From positions 1,178,001 through 1,242,000 of the forward strand of contig NZ_CP104209.1 of NCBI RefSeq assembly GCF_025244765.1: a stretch of 64,000 nucleotides of DNA, in the 5' to 3' direction. The notes under the pieces are model-generated. The model was not told the DNA's origin and made no database searches. It saw nothing but the letters and a program-made list of their open reading frames with translations. A program made the translations under genes and the position numbers. This document shows positions 45,770 to 54,862 of this stretch, one piece after another; positions within the stretch are counted from its first letter, which is position 1, and each line of letters begins with the position of its first letter. Source of the stretch: Empedobacter stercoris. GTDB lineage: Bacteria > Bacteroidota > Bacteroidia > Flavobacteriales > Weeksellaceae.

Positions 45770-48700
45770 TTATTTATTTATAGACTTATCCAAAGAATTT
45801 CTTCCCCATTTTTTTTCGATCATATAGTATAATGCTGGAAGTGCAAAAAGTGTAATAACCGTTGAAAATAATAAACCATATACTATTACCGTTGCTAATG
45901 GACGTTGTACATCCGATCCGATTCCTGTTGATAACGAGGCAGGAAATAAACCTAAAATAGCCACAGTAGCTGTCATTAAAACAGGTCGAAAACGATTTTT
46001 TGTTCCTTCAATAACTGCTTCTAAAAGGTCTATTCCCTGATTTTTTAATAGATTGAATTGAGAGAGCATTATCACACCATTTTGAATAGCTACTCCAAAT
46101 AGCGCAATGAAGCCAACTGCAGAAGAAACATTCAATGTCATCCCTCTTACATTTAATGCTAACATACCTCCAAATACAGCTAAGGGAATGATTCCAATCA
46201 ATAACAAAGCTTGTCTCAAGTTTCCAAATGCAACATATAAAAGAGTGAACATGACTAGAATTGCAATTGGAATAACGATTGAAAGTCTTTTGTATGCACG
46301 GTTTTGGTTTTCGAATTGACCACTCCATTTGAGATGATATAAGCGATGATCATAAGTTATATTTTGTTCTATTTTATCATGAGCTTCCTTTAGAAAGGAA
46401 CCTAAATCGCGGTCCCTTAAATTTAATTTTATTGTTAAATGTCGCTTATTCATTTCGCGCGTAATCGTACTCTCTCCTGTATTAAGCTTGATATCTGCCA
46501 CTTGTGCTAAAGGTATTTTTATACCATCTATATTAGTCAAACTCAATTGTCCTATTTTTTCTGGTGTATTTCGACTATCTTCTTTGTACCGACAAATAAA
46601 ATCGTACACTTTATCATCTAAAAAGATTTGAGAAATCGCTTTACCTCCGATTGCAACTTCAATTAATTCAGCAACATCAGACACATTTAGTCCATATTGA
46701 GCAATTTTATCTCGATTAGCATGAATCTGCAATTGAGGTAATGGAGGTTCTTGATCAATTGAAACATCAACCGCCCCTCTTACCTTTTTCAATTCTTTCA
46801 TCATACTTTCAGCTATTTTACGTGTTTCGGTAAATTCTTTACCATAAATTTTAACTGCCAATTCGCTATGTGTACCTGATATTTTATCCATTACACCATC
46901 TATCATTGGTTGAGAAAAACCTACCGTATATCCAGGCATAGCGGCATATTCTTTTTCCAATTCACGAATCAAATCATTTTTAGTTTTCCCTTTAGGCCAT
47001 TCTTTATAAGGTTTTAATCCAATCGAAACTTCGAAATGAGAAGCAGTCCAAGGGTCTGTTCCATCATCATTTCGGCCTGCTTGTACCATTACATATGTAA
47101 CCTCATCATATTGCATTGTATGAGATCTCAATGCATCACTCATTTCCTTTGATTTCTCTACTGATAAACCAGGAGGTAATTCAACTTGTAGCCAAATCGA
47201 CCCTTCATCCAATGTTGGTAAAAAATCTTTTCCAACAGAAATGGATAAACCTACTGCACAACCAAGAATTATAATAAGTGGTAAAATAACTTTTTTTGGT
47301 TTTACTATAATTTTCTCGATAATAGATGAATAAGATTGTGTTAATTTCTCTAACCATTTATTGTGGTAAATTTTTTGAGGTTTTTTATACATTACATATG
47401 CTAACCCTGGAATTAACAAAAGAGCTACTGACAATGCACCAAGTAAGGCATAACCTACAGTAAAAGCCATTGGTGTGAAAAGCTTTCGTTCGACTCTCTC
47501 AAAAGCAAATAGAGGTAAATAAGCCGTTATGATTATTAGAGTCGCAAAGAATATAGGCTTTGCGACTTGTTTTGCGACTTTAGAAATACTATGTTCTTTT
47601 AAATATTCTGTAGGATTTTTCTCTCTTTTTTTCAAAACGGTTTCCATCATTACAATTGCTCCGTCTACTATAATTCCAAAATCAATCGCTCCTAAAGACA
47701 ATAGATTTGCAGGAATAGAGGTAAAATGCATGAAAACAAATGCGATAAGCAATGAAAGTGGAATCGTGATTGCAACTAAAAGTGCGCCTCTCCAACTTCC
47801 TAAAAAAACGATTAATACAATAACTACAAGACAGATACCTTCTATTAAAGTATGAGAAACAGTATTAAGTGTTGTCTCGACCAAATCTGTTCGGTCTAAA
47901 AAGGCATGAATTTTTACATCATTTGGTAAAATATCATGATTAAGTTCATTGACAGCTTCATGAATACCTGCTAATACTGTAGATGGATCTTCACCTTTTA
48001 ATAACAATACAATTCCCTCGATTCCATCTGAATAGTTTCTCGTTTTGTCACTATACCCTAAAACACCTTTTCGCTCAACACTTCCGTATTTTAATTGTCC
48101 AATATCAGATAATAAAATAGGTACTCCATTTTCTGTCTTAATAACAATCTTTCCAAAATCATCCAAATCTTTCACCAGACCTATTCCTCTAATTACGTAG
48201 CCAATATCTCCTTGAGGTAATGTACTTCCACCAGCGTTCACATTATTTTGATCTATGGTTTCGACAACATCATTGAGTGAAATATTATATTGAGTTAATT
48301 TAGTAGGGTCTATTTCTATTTGATACTGCGTTGTAATCCCTCCAAAATTTGTTACTTCCGCTACACCTGACACCTGATTAATTCTAGGAACAATGACAAA
48401 ACGTTGTAAATCTGTTAATTCTCTTAAGTCTTTTGTATCACTTTCTATAATGTAACGATAGACCTCTCCAATTGGTGACGTTAAAGGATCTAATCCAGGT
48501 TCCGCTCCATAAGGTAAGTCAATATCATTCAATCGTTCTTGTATTCTCATGCGTGCCCAGTAATCATCAACTCCATCTTTAAATACAATTGTAATAATGG
48601 ATAAACCAAATGTACTTTTACTACGCATTACATGCATACCAGGTAAACCATTGAGTTCCCTTTCTATCGGGATAGTAATCTGTTGTTCTATCTCTTCAGC

Positions 48701-48868
48701 TGCTAATCCAGGAACTTGCGTAACAATTTGAGAAGTTACATCTGCAATATCTGGATAAGCTTCTATTGCTAATTGCTTCCAAGAATAATAACCAAATACA
48801 GCTATCAATGAAAACAAAGTCACCATTAGCCATTTCTTGGCAATTGCCATTTCGATTAATTTGTTCAT
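45770..48868 (-). CDS. CzcA-like heavy-metal RND pump
   Basis: 1032-aa inner-membrane RND transporter with 12 membrane helices and two large periplasmic loops. The fourth-helix motif DFGIIVDGAIVMMET keeps the Asp/Asp/Glu pattern of divalent-cation (Co/Zn/Cd/Ni) pumps rather than the Cu/Ag CusA pattern, so CzcA/CnrA type is preferred. Other family marks are PGLAAEEIEQQIT near the N terminus and GFIALFGVAIQNGVIMLS in the second half. It works with the adaptor and channel next to it. Confidence 0.9.
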   Translation of the reverse strand: MNKLIEMAIAKKWLMVTLFSLIAVFGYYSWKQLAIEAYPDIADVTSQIVTQVPGLAAEEIEQQITIPIERELNGLPGMHVMRSKSTFGLSIITIVFKDGVDDYWARMRIQERLNDIDLPYGAEPGLDPLTSPIGEVYRYIIESDTKDLRELTDLQRFVIVPRINQVSGVAEVTNFGGITTQYQIEIDPTKLTQYNISLNDVVETIDQNNVNAGGSTLPQGDIGYVIRGIGLVKDLDDFGKIVIKTENGVPILLSDIGQLKYGSVERKGVLGYSDKTRNYSDGIEGIVLLLKGEDPSTVLAGIHEAVNELNHDILPNDVKIHAFLDRTDLVETTLNTVSHTLIEGICLVVIVLIVFLGSWRGALLVAITIPLSLLIAFVFMHFTSIPANLLSLGAIDFGIIVDGAIVMMETVLKKREKNPTEYLKEHSISKVAKQVAKPIFFATLIIITAYLPLFAFERVERKLFTPMAFTVGYALLGALSVALLLIPGLAYVMYKKPQKIYHNKWLEKLTQSYSSIIEKIIVKPKKVILPLIIILGCAVGLSISVGKDFLPTLDEGSIWLQVELPPGLSVEKSKEMSDALRSHTMQYDEVTYVMVQAGRNDDGTDPWTASHFEVSIGLKPYKEWPKGKTKNDLIRELEKEYAAMPGYTVGFSQPMIDGVMDKISGTHSELAVKIYGKEFTETRKIAESMMKELKKVRGAVDVSIDQEPPLPQLQIHANRDKIAQYGLNVSDVAELIEVAIGGKAISQIFLDDKVYDFICRYKEDSRNTPEKIGQLSLTNIDGIKIPLAQVADIKLNTGESTITREMNKRHLTIKLNLRDRDLGSFLKEAHDKIEQNITYDHRLYHLKWSGQFENQNRAYKRLSIVIPIAILVMFTLLYVAFGNLRQALLLIGIIPLAVFGGMLALNVRGMTLNVSSAVGFIALFGVAIQNGVIMLSQFNLLKNQGIDLLEAVIEGTKNRFRPVLMTATVAILGLFPASLSTGIGSDVQRPLATVIVYGLLFSTVITLFALPALYYMIEKKWGRNSLDKSINK

Positions 48869-48877
48869 TTCAATCGT

Positions 48878-50008
48878 TTATTTTACCCCCATTAAAAACA
48901 CTCCTCCATCAACCACCACTTTATCTCCTGCTTTTAATCCATCTGTAACACGAACTAAATGATTATCTTCAGAATGACCTATCGCCACAACTTTTGTTTT
49001 ATGGTATTTCTTTTCATCAATTTTTACAAAAACATATTGATCTGCTTTGTCCTGAAAAACAGCTTTTGAAGGAAGAATAATTTCTTCTTTACCAAAACCT
49101 TTAAGTACGACATTAACATACATACCTGGCTTTAGAAGGAATTGATTATTTTCAGTTTCAATTAAAACTTCTACACTTCTGCTTTCTTCGTTCAAAGTTT
49201 GTCCTATATGAATTATTTTTCCATCAAATACAATTGTGGGAAAGGCCTCAACTGTAAATGAAATTCTTTTTAATTCTTTTAGAAAACCTAAATTATGCTC
49301 TTTTATTTGCGCAGAAACCCATACCTTTGACAGGTCTGCTACTGTTACCAAAGCTTCATGATCTTCTTTTAAATATTGTCCTGTAACTAGTTCATTTTTT
49401 ATAATCTGACCAGAAATTGGCGATCGAACCATTAAAGATTGTCCCATTCCTATTTGAGAAGAAGTATTAAAAACCTTTACAGATGCTGCAGCTTGATCTA
49501 CAGCTATTTTTTTTATTTTAAAATCTGTTTGCGCTTCTTCTAATTCTCTTTTTACACCAACAGCATGATCAAATAAATCTTTTTGTCGCTTTAAATTTAT
49601 TTCGGCTTGTTTTAATTCTTGTTGCGCTGCTAAATATTCTTGTTGTGCAACAAAAAAATCTGCAGATTTAATTTCAAATATTGGTGCTCCTTTTTTCACT
49701 TGCTGTCCCAATGAAACGAAAGATTTAACTACTCGTCCAGCAAATGGAGAAGCAACTTGAGCAAAATGTTCTGGAATTGTTTTTACAATTCCAGGTGAAT
49801 TCAAATCAGACTCTACCAACTGAAGTTGTGCTTTTTCTATTTTTAATTGAGTTATAATAGTGGAATTATCACTGAATATTATTTCATTTTTATCCCAGTA
49901 ATAATCTGCTGTTTCTGATTGTTCTATTTTACTGTTACAACTGTTTGTTAAAACAAAACCATTCCCAATAATAAGCAGCAAAAAAAGAGTTACTTTTGAT
50001 TTTTTCAT
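48878..50008 (-). CDS. Periplasmic adaptor of metal efflux pump (CzcB-like)
   Basis: 376 aa. A lipoprotein-type signal (VLTNSC) precedes a barrel-sandwich hybrid domain (SPFAGRVVKSFVSLGQQVKK), an alpha hairpin (about 125-190), and beta-barrel and membrane-proximal domains (ILPSKAVFQDKADQYVFVKI). The frame extends to 50086, but that part overlaps the out-of-frame mgtC tail, so MKKSKVTLF at 50008 is the start. It joins pump and outer-membrane channel. It is 9 bp upstream of the pump gene. Confidence 0.88.
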   Translation of the reverse strand: MKKSKVTLFLLLIIGNGFVLTNSCNSKIEQSETADYYWDKNEIIFSDNSTIITQLKIEKAQLQLVESDLNSPGIVKTIPEHFAQVASPFAGRVVKSFVSLGQQVKKGAPIFEIKSADFFVAQQEYLAAQQELKQAEINLKRQKDLFDHAVGVKRELEEAQTDFKIKKIAVDQAAASVKVFNTSSQIGMGQSLMVRSPISGQIIKNELVTGQYLKEDHEALVTVADLSKVWVSAQIKEHNLGFLKELKRISFTVEAFPTIVFDGKIIHIGQTLNEESRSVEVLIETENNQFLLKPGMYVNVVLKGFGKEEIILPSKAVFQDKADQYVFVKIDEKKYHKTKVVAIGHSEDNHLVRVTDGLKAGDKVVVDGGVFLMGVK

Positions 50009-50118
50009 AAGATATATTCTATCTATTTTATTTCTAAACTTCATTTCTGATAATTTCCCAACGAATTTTTTGGACATCTTTTTCAATGGTTAATCGACTT
50101 GCTATTTTTTCTAAAAGA

Positions 50119-50721
50119 CTATCTTGCTGATATCTCTGCTGAAATCATTACAGAATCATTTATTAAATCATCATCACTCGAAAGAGATTTCATCATAAGG
50201 TTTTCATTATTCTCAATTGAACGCATTAGTAATACTCTTAAATGATTTTCTACATCATTTCTACATTTTATTACCAATAAATATTCGGTATCCTTGTGGT
50301 TTTTATTTTTGAAAGAGTAACGGTAAATCTGATTACTAATCGGTCTTAATAATAGATGTGCTAACATTATAATACAAGTAAGTATAACCGCTTGTATAGA
50401 AAGTCCTGAACCAGCAAATAACCCGATTGCTACTGAGCACCAAATCGTTGCAGCAGTATTCAACCCTCTTACACTCACTCCGTCTTTCATAATGACTCCA
50501 GCGCCTAAAAAACCTATTCCACTGATAACATATGAAGCTATTCGTCCTACGGCATCTCCTCCAATGGCATAAGACATTAAGATAAATGCTGCTGAACCTA
50601 CACATACCAAGGTATTTGTTCTTAATCCAGCACTTTTTTGACGATATTCACGCTCTAAACCTATTGCAGCTCCTAATAGAAAAGCTAATCCTAACTGCAT
50701 TGTAAAATTTATTAAATTCAT
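50119..50721 (-). CDS. MgtC/SapB-family membrane protein, frameshifted near 3' end
   Basis: 200 aa from MNLINFTMQLG. The MgtC signature is intact: LLGAAIGLEREYRQKSAGLR, GIGFLGAGVIMK and GLNTAATIW, with five membrane helices. After VMISAEISAR the frame stops at 50119. In the +1 frame, 50034-50123 reads DSLLEKIASRLTIEKDVQKI and continues RWEIIRNEV to a stop, exactly the kind of ACT-like tail other MgtC proteins have. One extra A near 50122-50126 would explain this. It is either a real indel, a sequencing error or a +1 recoding site. First gene of the efflux operon. Confidence 0.8.
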   Translation of the reverse strand: MNLINFTMQLGLAFLLGAAIGLEREYRQKSAGLRTNTLVCVGSAAFILMSYAIGGDAVGRIASYVISGIGFLGAGVIMKDGVSVRGLNTAATIWCSVAIGLFAGSGLSIQAVILTCIIMLAHLLLRPISNQIYRYSFKNKNHKDTEYLLVIKCRNDVENHLRVLLMRSIENNENLMMKSLSSDDDLINDSVMISAEISAR

Positions 50722-50840
50722 TTTATATTTTTTTAAGGATAACCAAAGTTTCAATTCTCTTAAAAGCAGTAATAAATGAATCTTTGGTTTATTGTTTGAC
50801 GAATTGGGAATCTGTTTCCATTGTTATTTTTTTTCTGTTG

Positions 50841-50848
50841 CAAATCTA
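50841..50848 (-). promoter_or_regulatory. -7 box of metal-efflux operon
   Basis: TAGATTTG on the minus strand, an exact TAnnTTTG match 119 bp before the mgtC ATG. An AACAG/CTGTT palindrome (50861-50873) and the TTAGAA array lie just upstream. Confidence 0.6.
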
Positions 50849-50871
50849 CATGACATGGAAAACAGTTGCTG

Positions 50872-50910
50872 TTAGAAACCTTTTAGAAGAATATTAGAAT
50901 TTTATTAGAA
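50872..50910. promoter_or_regulatory. Four TTAGAA hexamers at 11-bp spacing, likely response-regulator site
   Basis: TTAGAA begins at 50872, 50883, 50894 and 50905, exactly one helical turn apart. The array stands about 24 bp upstream of the efflux -7 box (TTCTAA on the transcribed-direction strand). Direct repeats of about 11 bp are the usual target of OmpR/PhoB-type regulators, and one is encoded next door. Confidence 0.7.
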
Positions 50911-50911
50911 C

Positions 50912-50940
50912 AAAAAAGCCTGCAATAACGCAGGCTTTTT
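50912..50940 (-). terminator. Terminator of two-component operon
   Basis: GCCTGC/GCAGGC stem flanked by A and T runs, 20 bp after the kinase stop; also able to act in the plus direction. Confidence 0.88.
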
Positions 50941-50960
50941 CCTATTTTTATGATTTATTA

Positions 50961-52331
50961 TTAGTTGTTTTTTTTCAAAACTACTCGAAAAAAAGTTTTA
51001 TTTTCTTCTATGGTATATACAGCTAATTGACCAAAATGCAAATCAATAATTTTTTTCACCAAATACAAACCTATTCCTTGACCTTGAATATTTTTATGTT
51101 GAGCACTTCTATAAAATGGTTGAAAAATCATGGTTAATTCTTCTTGTCTTATCCGTTCACCTTCATTAATAAAGTCAATGTTCACTTCGGTTTCATCAAA
51201 ATCAATTTGAATCTCACAAGTGGAATTAATTGAATATTTACATGCATTTTCTATTAAATTAGTAAAAGCAACTTTTAATAAATATTCATTTCCATTCACT
51301 TCGACCTCGTTTTCTTCGTTTGGAATTCGAATAAAATTTAATTCTACTTTATATTCCTTATTATTTTTTTGAACCTGAACCACCGAATCTAAAAGTATTT
51401 CATCAATTCTAATTCTTTTAAAATTAATTTCTGAAGGATCGTAACTAGCTTTCGCCATATCAAGTAAACTGTTGGATAAACGAACAATTCTTTTTGTGTC
51501 ATTTAATGCAAATTGGATTAACTCTTGATATTCTTCATTAGAATGCTTCTTCCCTAAAGCCATTTCTAATTCTGTTATTATCGCTGCTAATGGCGTACGA
51601 AGTTCATGTGCTATATTAGAAACAAAACTTTTCTGAGAATCAAAAGAATTTTCTAATCGTTGTAACATTTGATTGATTGTAATTGTTAATTCTGCTAACT
51701 CATCTCCTTTTGATTTTAATTCAATTCTAAGATCTAAATTTGAAGCAGAAATTTGTTTTGCTTTACTCGTTATCGCCTTGATTGGATTTATCGCTTTATT
51801 GGTAAAAAAGAAAGCAGACAATAAAATTAGCAGCAAAGACAATGTATAGATAAGGATAATATTTTTTAATAAATTGTTAATTTTACTGTAACCATATTCA
51901 TCCAAAGCTGCAGCTGTAACAAAATAATCAATTCCATCTACAGTATATTTCATCCCGACGACTTGCCACCTATCTTGGTAGAAATTAATGTAACCTTTTT
52001 GCTGTACTTGATCGAATAACGCTTCTGTTTCTTTAACAAAATCGATTTCTACTGCATCGTGGTAAATTAATGTTTTGTTGTGATCATAAACTGCAACTTC
52101 AACTTCATTGAGAGTTTGTCTGTTATTTTGATAGATATGATGCAAAACATCGGATGAAACTTTAGCTTTAAGAAAAAGATTTGATTTAGTTATAGCTTCT
52201 TTTTTAAGCAATTCAAAAAATTCTTTTTCTCTGTCTTTTTTTGCTGAATAATAAATTATAAAAGCAAAGAAAAAAAGAATAGTTGCTGTAAGCAAAGTAA
52301 ATAAAAGTGTCAGTCTAATTCTAATTTTCAT
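50961..52331 (-). CDS. Sensor histidine kinase (CusS/CzcS-like)
   Basis: 456-aa membrane kinase. TM1 is about residues 8-28, a periplasmic sensor about 29-155, TM2 about 158-176, and a HAMP domain about 178-230. The phosphoacceptor motif is FVSNIAHELRTPLAAI (His about 244), followed by an ATPase domain with NLIENACKYS (N box) and GQGIGLYLVKKI (G2 box). Overlaps the response regulator by 11 bp. Likely senses metal ions in the periplasm and controls the adjacent efflux operon. Confidence 0.9.
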   Translation of the reverse strand: MKIRIRLTLLFTLLTATILFFFAFIIYYSAKKDREKEFFELLKKEAITKSNLFLKAKVSSDVLHHIYQNNRQTLNEVEVAVYDHNKTLIYHDAVEIDFVKETEALFDQVQQKGYINFYQDRWQVVGMKYTVDGIDYFVTAAALDEYGYSKINNLLKNIILIYTLSLLLILLSAFFFTNKAINPIKAITSKAKQISASNLDLRIELKSKGDELAELTITINQMLQRLENSFDSQKSFVSNIAHELRTPLAAIITELEMALGKKHSNEEYQELIQFALNDTKRIVRLSNSLLDMAKASYDPSEINFKRIRIDEILLDSVVQVQKNNKEYKVELNFIRIPNEENEVEVNGNEYLLKVAFTNLIENACKYSINSTCEIQIDFDETEVNIDFINEGERIRQEELTMIFQPFYRSAQHKNIQGQGIGLYLVKKIIDLHFGQLAVYTIEENKTFFRVVLKKNN

Positions 52332-53004
52332 CTTTCTTAAATATAAATCCTTGACCTGTTTTGGTATGAATTAGTTTTGCCCCAAAATGCCTGTCAACTT
52401 TATTTCTTAAATAATTTATATAAACATCAATAAAATTAGTCCCTGTATCAAAATGTGTATCCCAAACTTTTTCCGCAATCTCAGTTCTAGATAGCACACG
52501 TTCTTTATTTTCGAGCATATAATGTAAAAGACGAAATTCTTTTGGTGTTAGATTAATTTCTTTCCCTTCTCTTTTCACTATTTTTGTATGGAGATTCATC
52601 TCTAATGTATCATATTCCAAAATGAAAGATAACGTCTGCATATTGTACTTTCTTTTAGACAAGACGCCAATTCTTGCGATAAGTTCCCTCATTTCAAAAG
52701 GTTTTACCATATAATCATCTGCACCTGCATCAAACCCTTCAACTTTATCATCGGTTGTTCCTAGAGCTGTTAACATGATAATAGGAAGAAAAGGTTTTAA
52801 CTTTTTTAATTCTTGACAAAAATCTAATCCACTTAATTTAGGTAAAATAATATCTGACACAACCAAATCATACTCTTCACGAAGAGCCAATTTTAGTGCC
52901 ATTTCTCCATCATAAACTACCGTTGTTTCAAACCCGTTCTCTTCTAAACCTCTTCGAATTAACGCTGACATTCTTTGATCGTCTTCTACTATTAAAATAT
53001 GCAT
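52321..53004 (-). CDS. OmpR-family response regulator
   Basis: 227 aa from MHILIVEDDQRM. The receiver has the acidic pair VEDD, phosphoacceptor Asp in LVVSDIILP (about residue 51) and conserved Lys in DYMVKPFEM. A winged-helix output domain follows (LTPKEFRLLHYMLENKERVL; TNFIDVYINYLRNKVD). The frame extends to 53052 but lies upstream of the -7 box. First gene of the pair; its probable DNA site is the TTAGAA array beyond the kinase gene. Confidence 0.92.
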   Translation of the reverse strand: MHILIVEDDQRMSALIRRGLEENGFETTVVYDGEMALKLALREEYDLVVSDIILPKLSGLDFCQELKKLKPFLPIIMLTALGTTDDKVEGFDAGADDYMVKPFEMRELIARIGVLSKRKYNMQTLSFILEYDTLEMNLHTKIVKREGKEINLTPKEFRLLHYMLENKERVLSRTEIAEKVWDTHFDTGTNFIDVYINYLRNKVDRHFGAKLIHTKTGQGFIFKKDEN

Positions 53005-53008
53005 ATTA

Positions 53009-53016
53009 CAAAAATA
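53009..53016 (-). promoter_or_regulatory. -7 box of two-component operon
   Basis: TATTTTTG on the minus strand, 4 bp before the regulator ATG, which would give an almost leaderless mRNA. Confidence 0.4.
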
Positions 53017-53114
53017 AGGATTTAATTTTAAGGATTTTATCCTATGAGACATGAAAATAGCTCCAAAAATAATTTAAGTATAATTGGATATATTTTTTCA
53101 AAATTTGGATTATA

Positions 53115-53162
53115 CGCAGCTTTCCGTTGATGTATATTTTGAGAAAACGAGTATTGAAACAT
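53115..53162 (+). pseudogene. Fragment of MATE gene 3' end (right direct-repeat copy)
   Basis: Same 48 bases as 44411-44458 with three mismatches. In the MATE frame it reads RSFPLMYILRKRVLKH then TAA; two differences are silent and one is F to L. A TTTGGAT just upstream extends the similarity with a 3-base gap. It is directly followed by a terminator, as a gene end should be. It is best explained as the leftover 3' end of a MATE gene split off by insertion of the efflux cluster. Confidence 0.8.
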
Positions 53163-53163
53163 T

Positions 53164-53188
53164 AAAAAAGTCGCTCAAGAGCGACTTT
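53164..53188. terminator. Bidirectional terminator
   Basis: AAAGTCGCTC/GAGCGACTTT perfect 10-bp stem, between the MATE fragment and the convergent SDR gene. Confidence 0.9.
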
Positions 53189-53214
53189 AGAAAGGTATTA
53201 TATAAATTAAATTC

Positions 53215-53904
53215 TTATGGTGTAGAAATCGAAGCTTGTTGAATTTTTCCGTTAAAATATTTCCAACCATTCAATCCAAAATCAACAAGATATTCGGCCA
53301 TTTCATTTGGTTGTAAAGGCGCAATATATCCAGGGAAAGCTTCTTCTAACATTTCAGTTTGTACGGCTCCTAATGCGACTGCATTAATTCTTGGACCATG
53401 ATCTTTTAATTCTTCTGCCAACAATTCTGTTAAATTAACTGTTGCCGATTTAGAAGATGAATAAACTGATAATCCTGGAAATTTCACAGAACCTTGTACG
53501 GCTCCCATTGTTGAAATATTTACAACATGTGATGATGTATCAAATTTTGGCATCAAAATTTGTATCAAACGATATGGTGCCATAAAATTCACTTGCCATG
53601 AAGTTAATAAATCTTCTTCTTTTATTTCTTCAAAAGGTTTATTAATACAAATTCCTGCATTGTTGTATAAAACATCTACTTTCTCCCAAGAATTAACCGC
53701 TTCTTTCACTTGTGAAATCTCATCAAAATTAGTCAAATCAATTCCTATAAACCAATATTGATTTTCTTTTGCGTAAACCTCTAATTCTTTTAATTTATCT
53801 ACATTTCGAGAAATTGTCAACACACGGTTTCCTAATTCTAAATGTTGTTTTGCCAATTCAAAACCAATTCCTCTACTTGCTCCCGTTACGATTATATTTT
53901 TCAT
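53215..53904 (-). CDS. Short-chain dehydrogenase/reductase
   Basis: 229 aa from MKNIIVTGASRGIG. Cofactor loop TGASRGIG, NNAG motif, catalytic Ser in NISTMG and YxxxK in YSSSKSATVN are complete. Substrate unknown. Its start overlaps the end of the ABC ATPase gene by 32 bp, so it is translated from the same transcript; a role in iron or corrinoid uptake is not shown by its sequence. Confidence 0.88.
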   Translation of the reverse strand: MKNIIVTGASRGIGFELAKQHLELGNRVLTISRNVDKLKELEVYAKENQYWFIGIDLTNFDEISQVKEAVNSWEKVDVLYNNAGICINKPFEEIKEEDLLTSWQVNFMAPYRLIQILMPKFDTSSHVVNISTMGAVQGSVKFPGLSVYSSSKSATVNLTELLAEELKDHGPRINAVALGAVQTEMLEEAFPGYIAPLQPNEMAEYLVDFGLNGWKYFNGKIQQASISTP

Positions 53905-54862
53905 ACTGTTGTACAAATTTTACGATTTGTTCTATCGATTCAAATTTTTGTCCTTCAAAGATGATGTTATTTTCTGTTATTTCAATATGATTTTCGGCAG
54001 TATTTTCGACAGAAATTCCATTTCGAATCAACGCATTTTTCACCCAAAAAGCTAATTCAGAATTTCCTTTAATCCCTATAACTTTTGTGCAATTAGTGGG
54101 AGTCGAAAAACGGTTATTCGCTTTATCGTACATCAAATTATGGTTGGATAATTTCTGAATAATATGATGTTCAAATGCTATTTGTTCTGGAATTCCTTCA
54201 GAAAGGTTACCCTTTTCTATCCACCAAATTTTATCCGCATTTTCTAAGGCAAAATCTACTTCATGGGTAATCATCAAAAACGATTTATCCATTTTAGTTT
54301 TCAATTCATTTAATAAATTAAATATTTTATATCGATTGGCTAAATCTAAATTAGATGTTGGTTCATCTAAAATTACCAATTTAGCATCTTGACATAAAGC
54401 ACGCGCAATCATTACCAATTGCAATTGGCCTTCGCTAATTTCATTCGCAAATAGATGAGCCAAATCGGTAATTCCGACCAGTTCTAACACCTCATCAATT
54501 AAGTATTGTTCCTCTTTCGAAACTTTCTTCAAAACTTTATGATAAGGCAAACGTCCCATCGCTACCAATTCAGAAACTCTAATTTTTGGAACAATTGCCA
54601 TTCGTGGTAAAACCACAGCGATATGTTGTGCAATCTCTTGGGAAGATAATTTTTGCAATAAATTATTATCCAAATATATTTTACCTTCAAGACTTTTCTC
54701 AAAACCTAAAATGGTATTAATCAATGTTGATTTCCCTGCTCCATTCTTCCCTAAAATCGTAATCAATTCATTTGTGAAGATCGTAGTATTAATCGTTGAA
54801 ACAATTTTTTTTGCATTATAACCAACTGAAAGATTTTCCAATTTTAATACCTCACTTTTCAT
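53873..54862 (-). CDS. ABC transporter ATPase, FecE/BtuD type, with C-terminal extension
   Basis: 329 aa. Walker A GKNGAGKST (about residues 37-45), signature SEGQLQLVMIARAL (SEGQ variant of LSGGQ), Walker B LVILDEPTS and the H-loop His in ITHEVD. The last 80 residues, after KANNRFSTPTN, form an extra beta-alpha domain not found in short FecE proteins. Paired with the FecCD permease directly upstream (4-bp overlap). Likely imports a siderophore, heme or cobalamin; no binding protein is adjacent. Confidence 0.88.
   Translation of the reverse strand: MKSEVLKLENLSVGYNAKKIVSTINTTIFTNELITILGKNGAGKSTLINTILGFEKSLEGKIYLDNNLLQKLSSQEIAQHIAVVLPRMAIVPKIRVSELVAMGRLPYHKVLKKVSKEEQYLIDEVLELVGITDLAHLFANEISEGQLQLVMIARALCQDAKLVILDEPTSNLDLANRYKIFNLLNELKTKMDKSFLMITHEVDFALENADKIWWIEKGNLSEGIPEQIAFEHHIIQKLSNHNLMYDKANNRFSTPTNCTKVIGIKGNSELAFWVKNALIRNGISVENTAENHIEITENNIIFEGQKFESIEQIVKFVQQYEKYNRNGSK

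Noticed and set aside
46008-46328. 106-aa frame inside the czcA-like gene
   Set aside because: Shadow frame of a strongly conserved RND coding region.
45770-48868. Assignment as CusA (Cu/Ag pump)
   Set aside because: The fourth-helix motif DFGIIVDGAIVMMET has the acidic pattern of divalent-cation pumps, not the Cu/Ag pattern.
50336-50605. Cys/Arg-rich 89-aa minus-strand frame inside mgtC
   Set aside because: It is an alternative frame of the intact MgtC membrane core and has no independent support.
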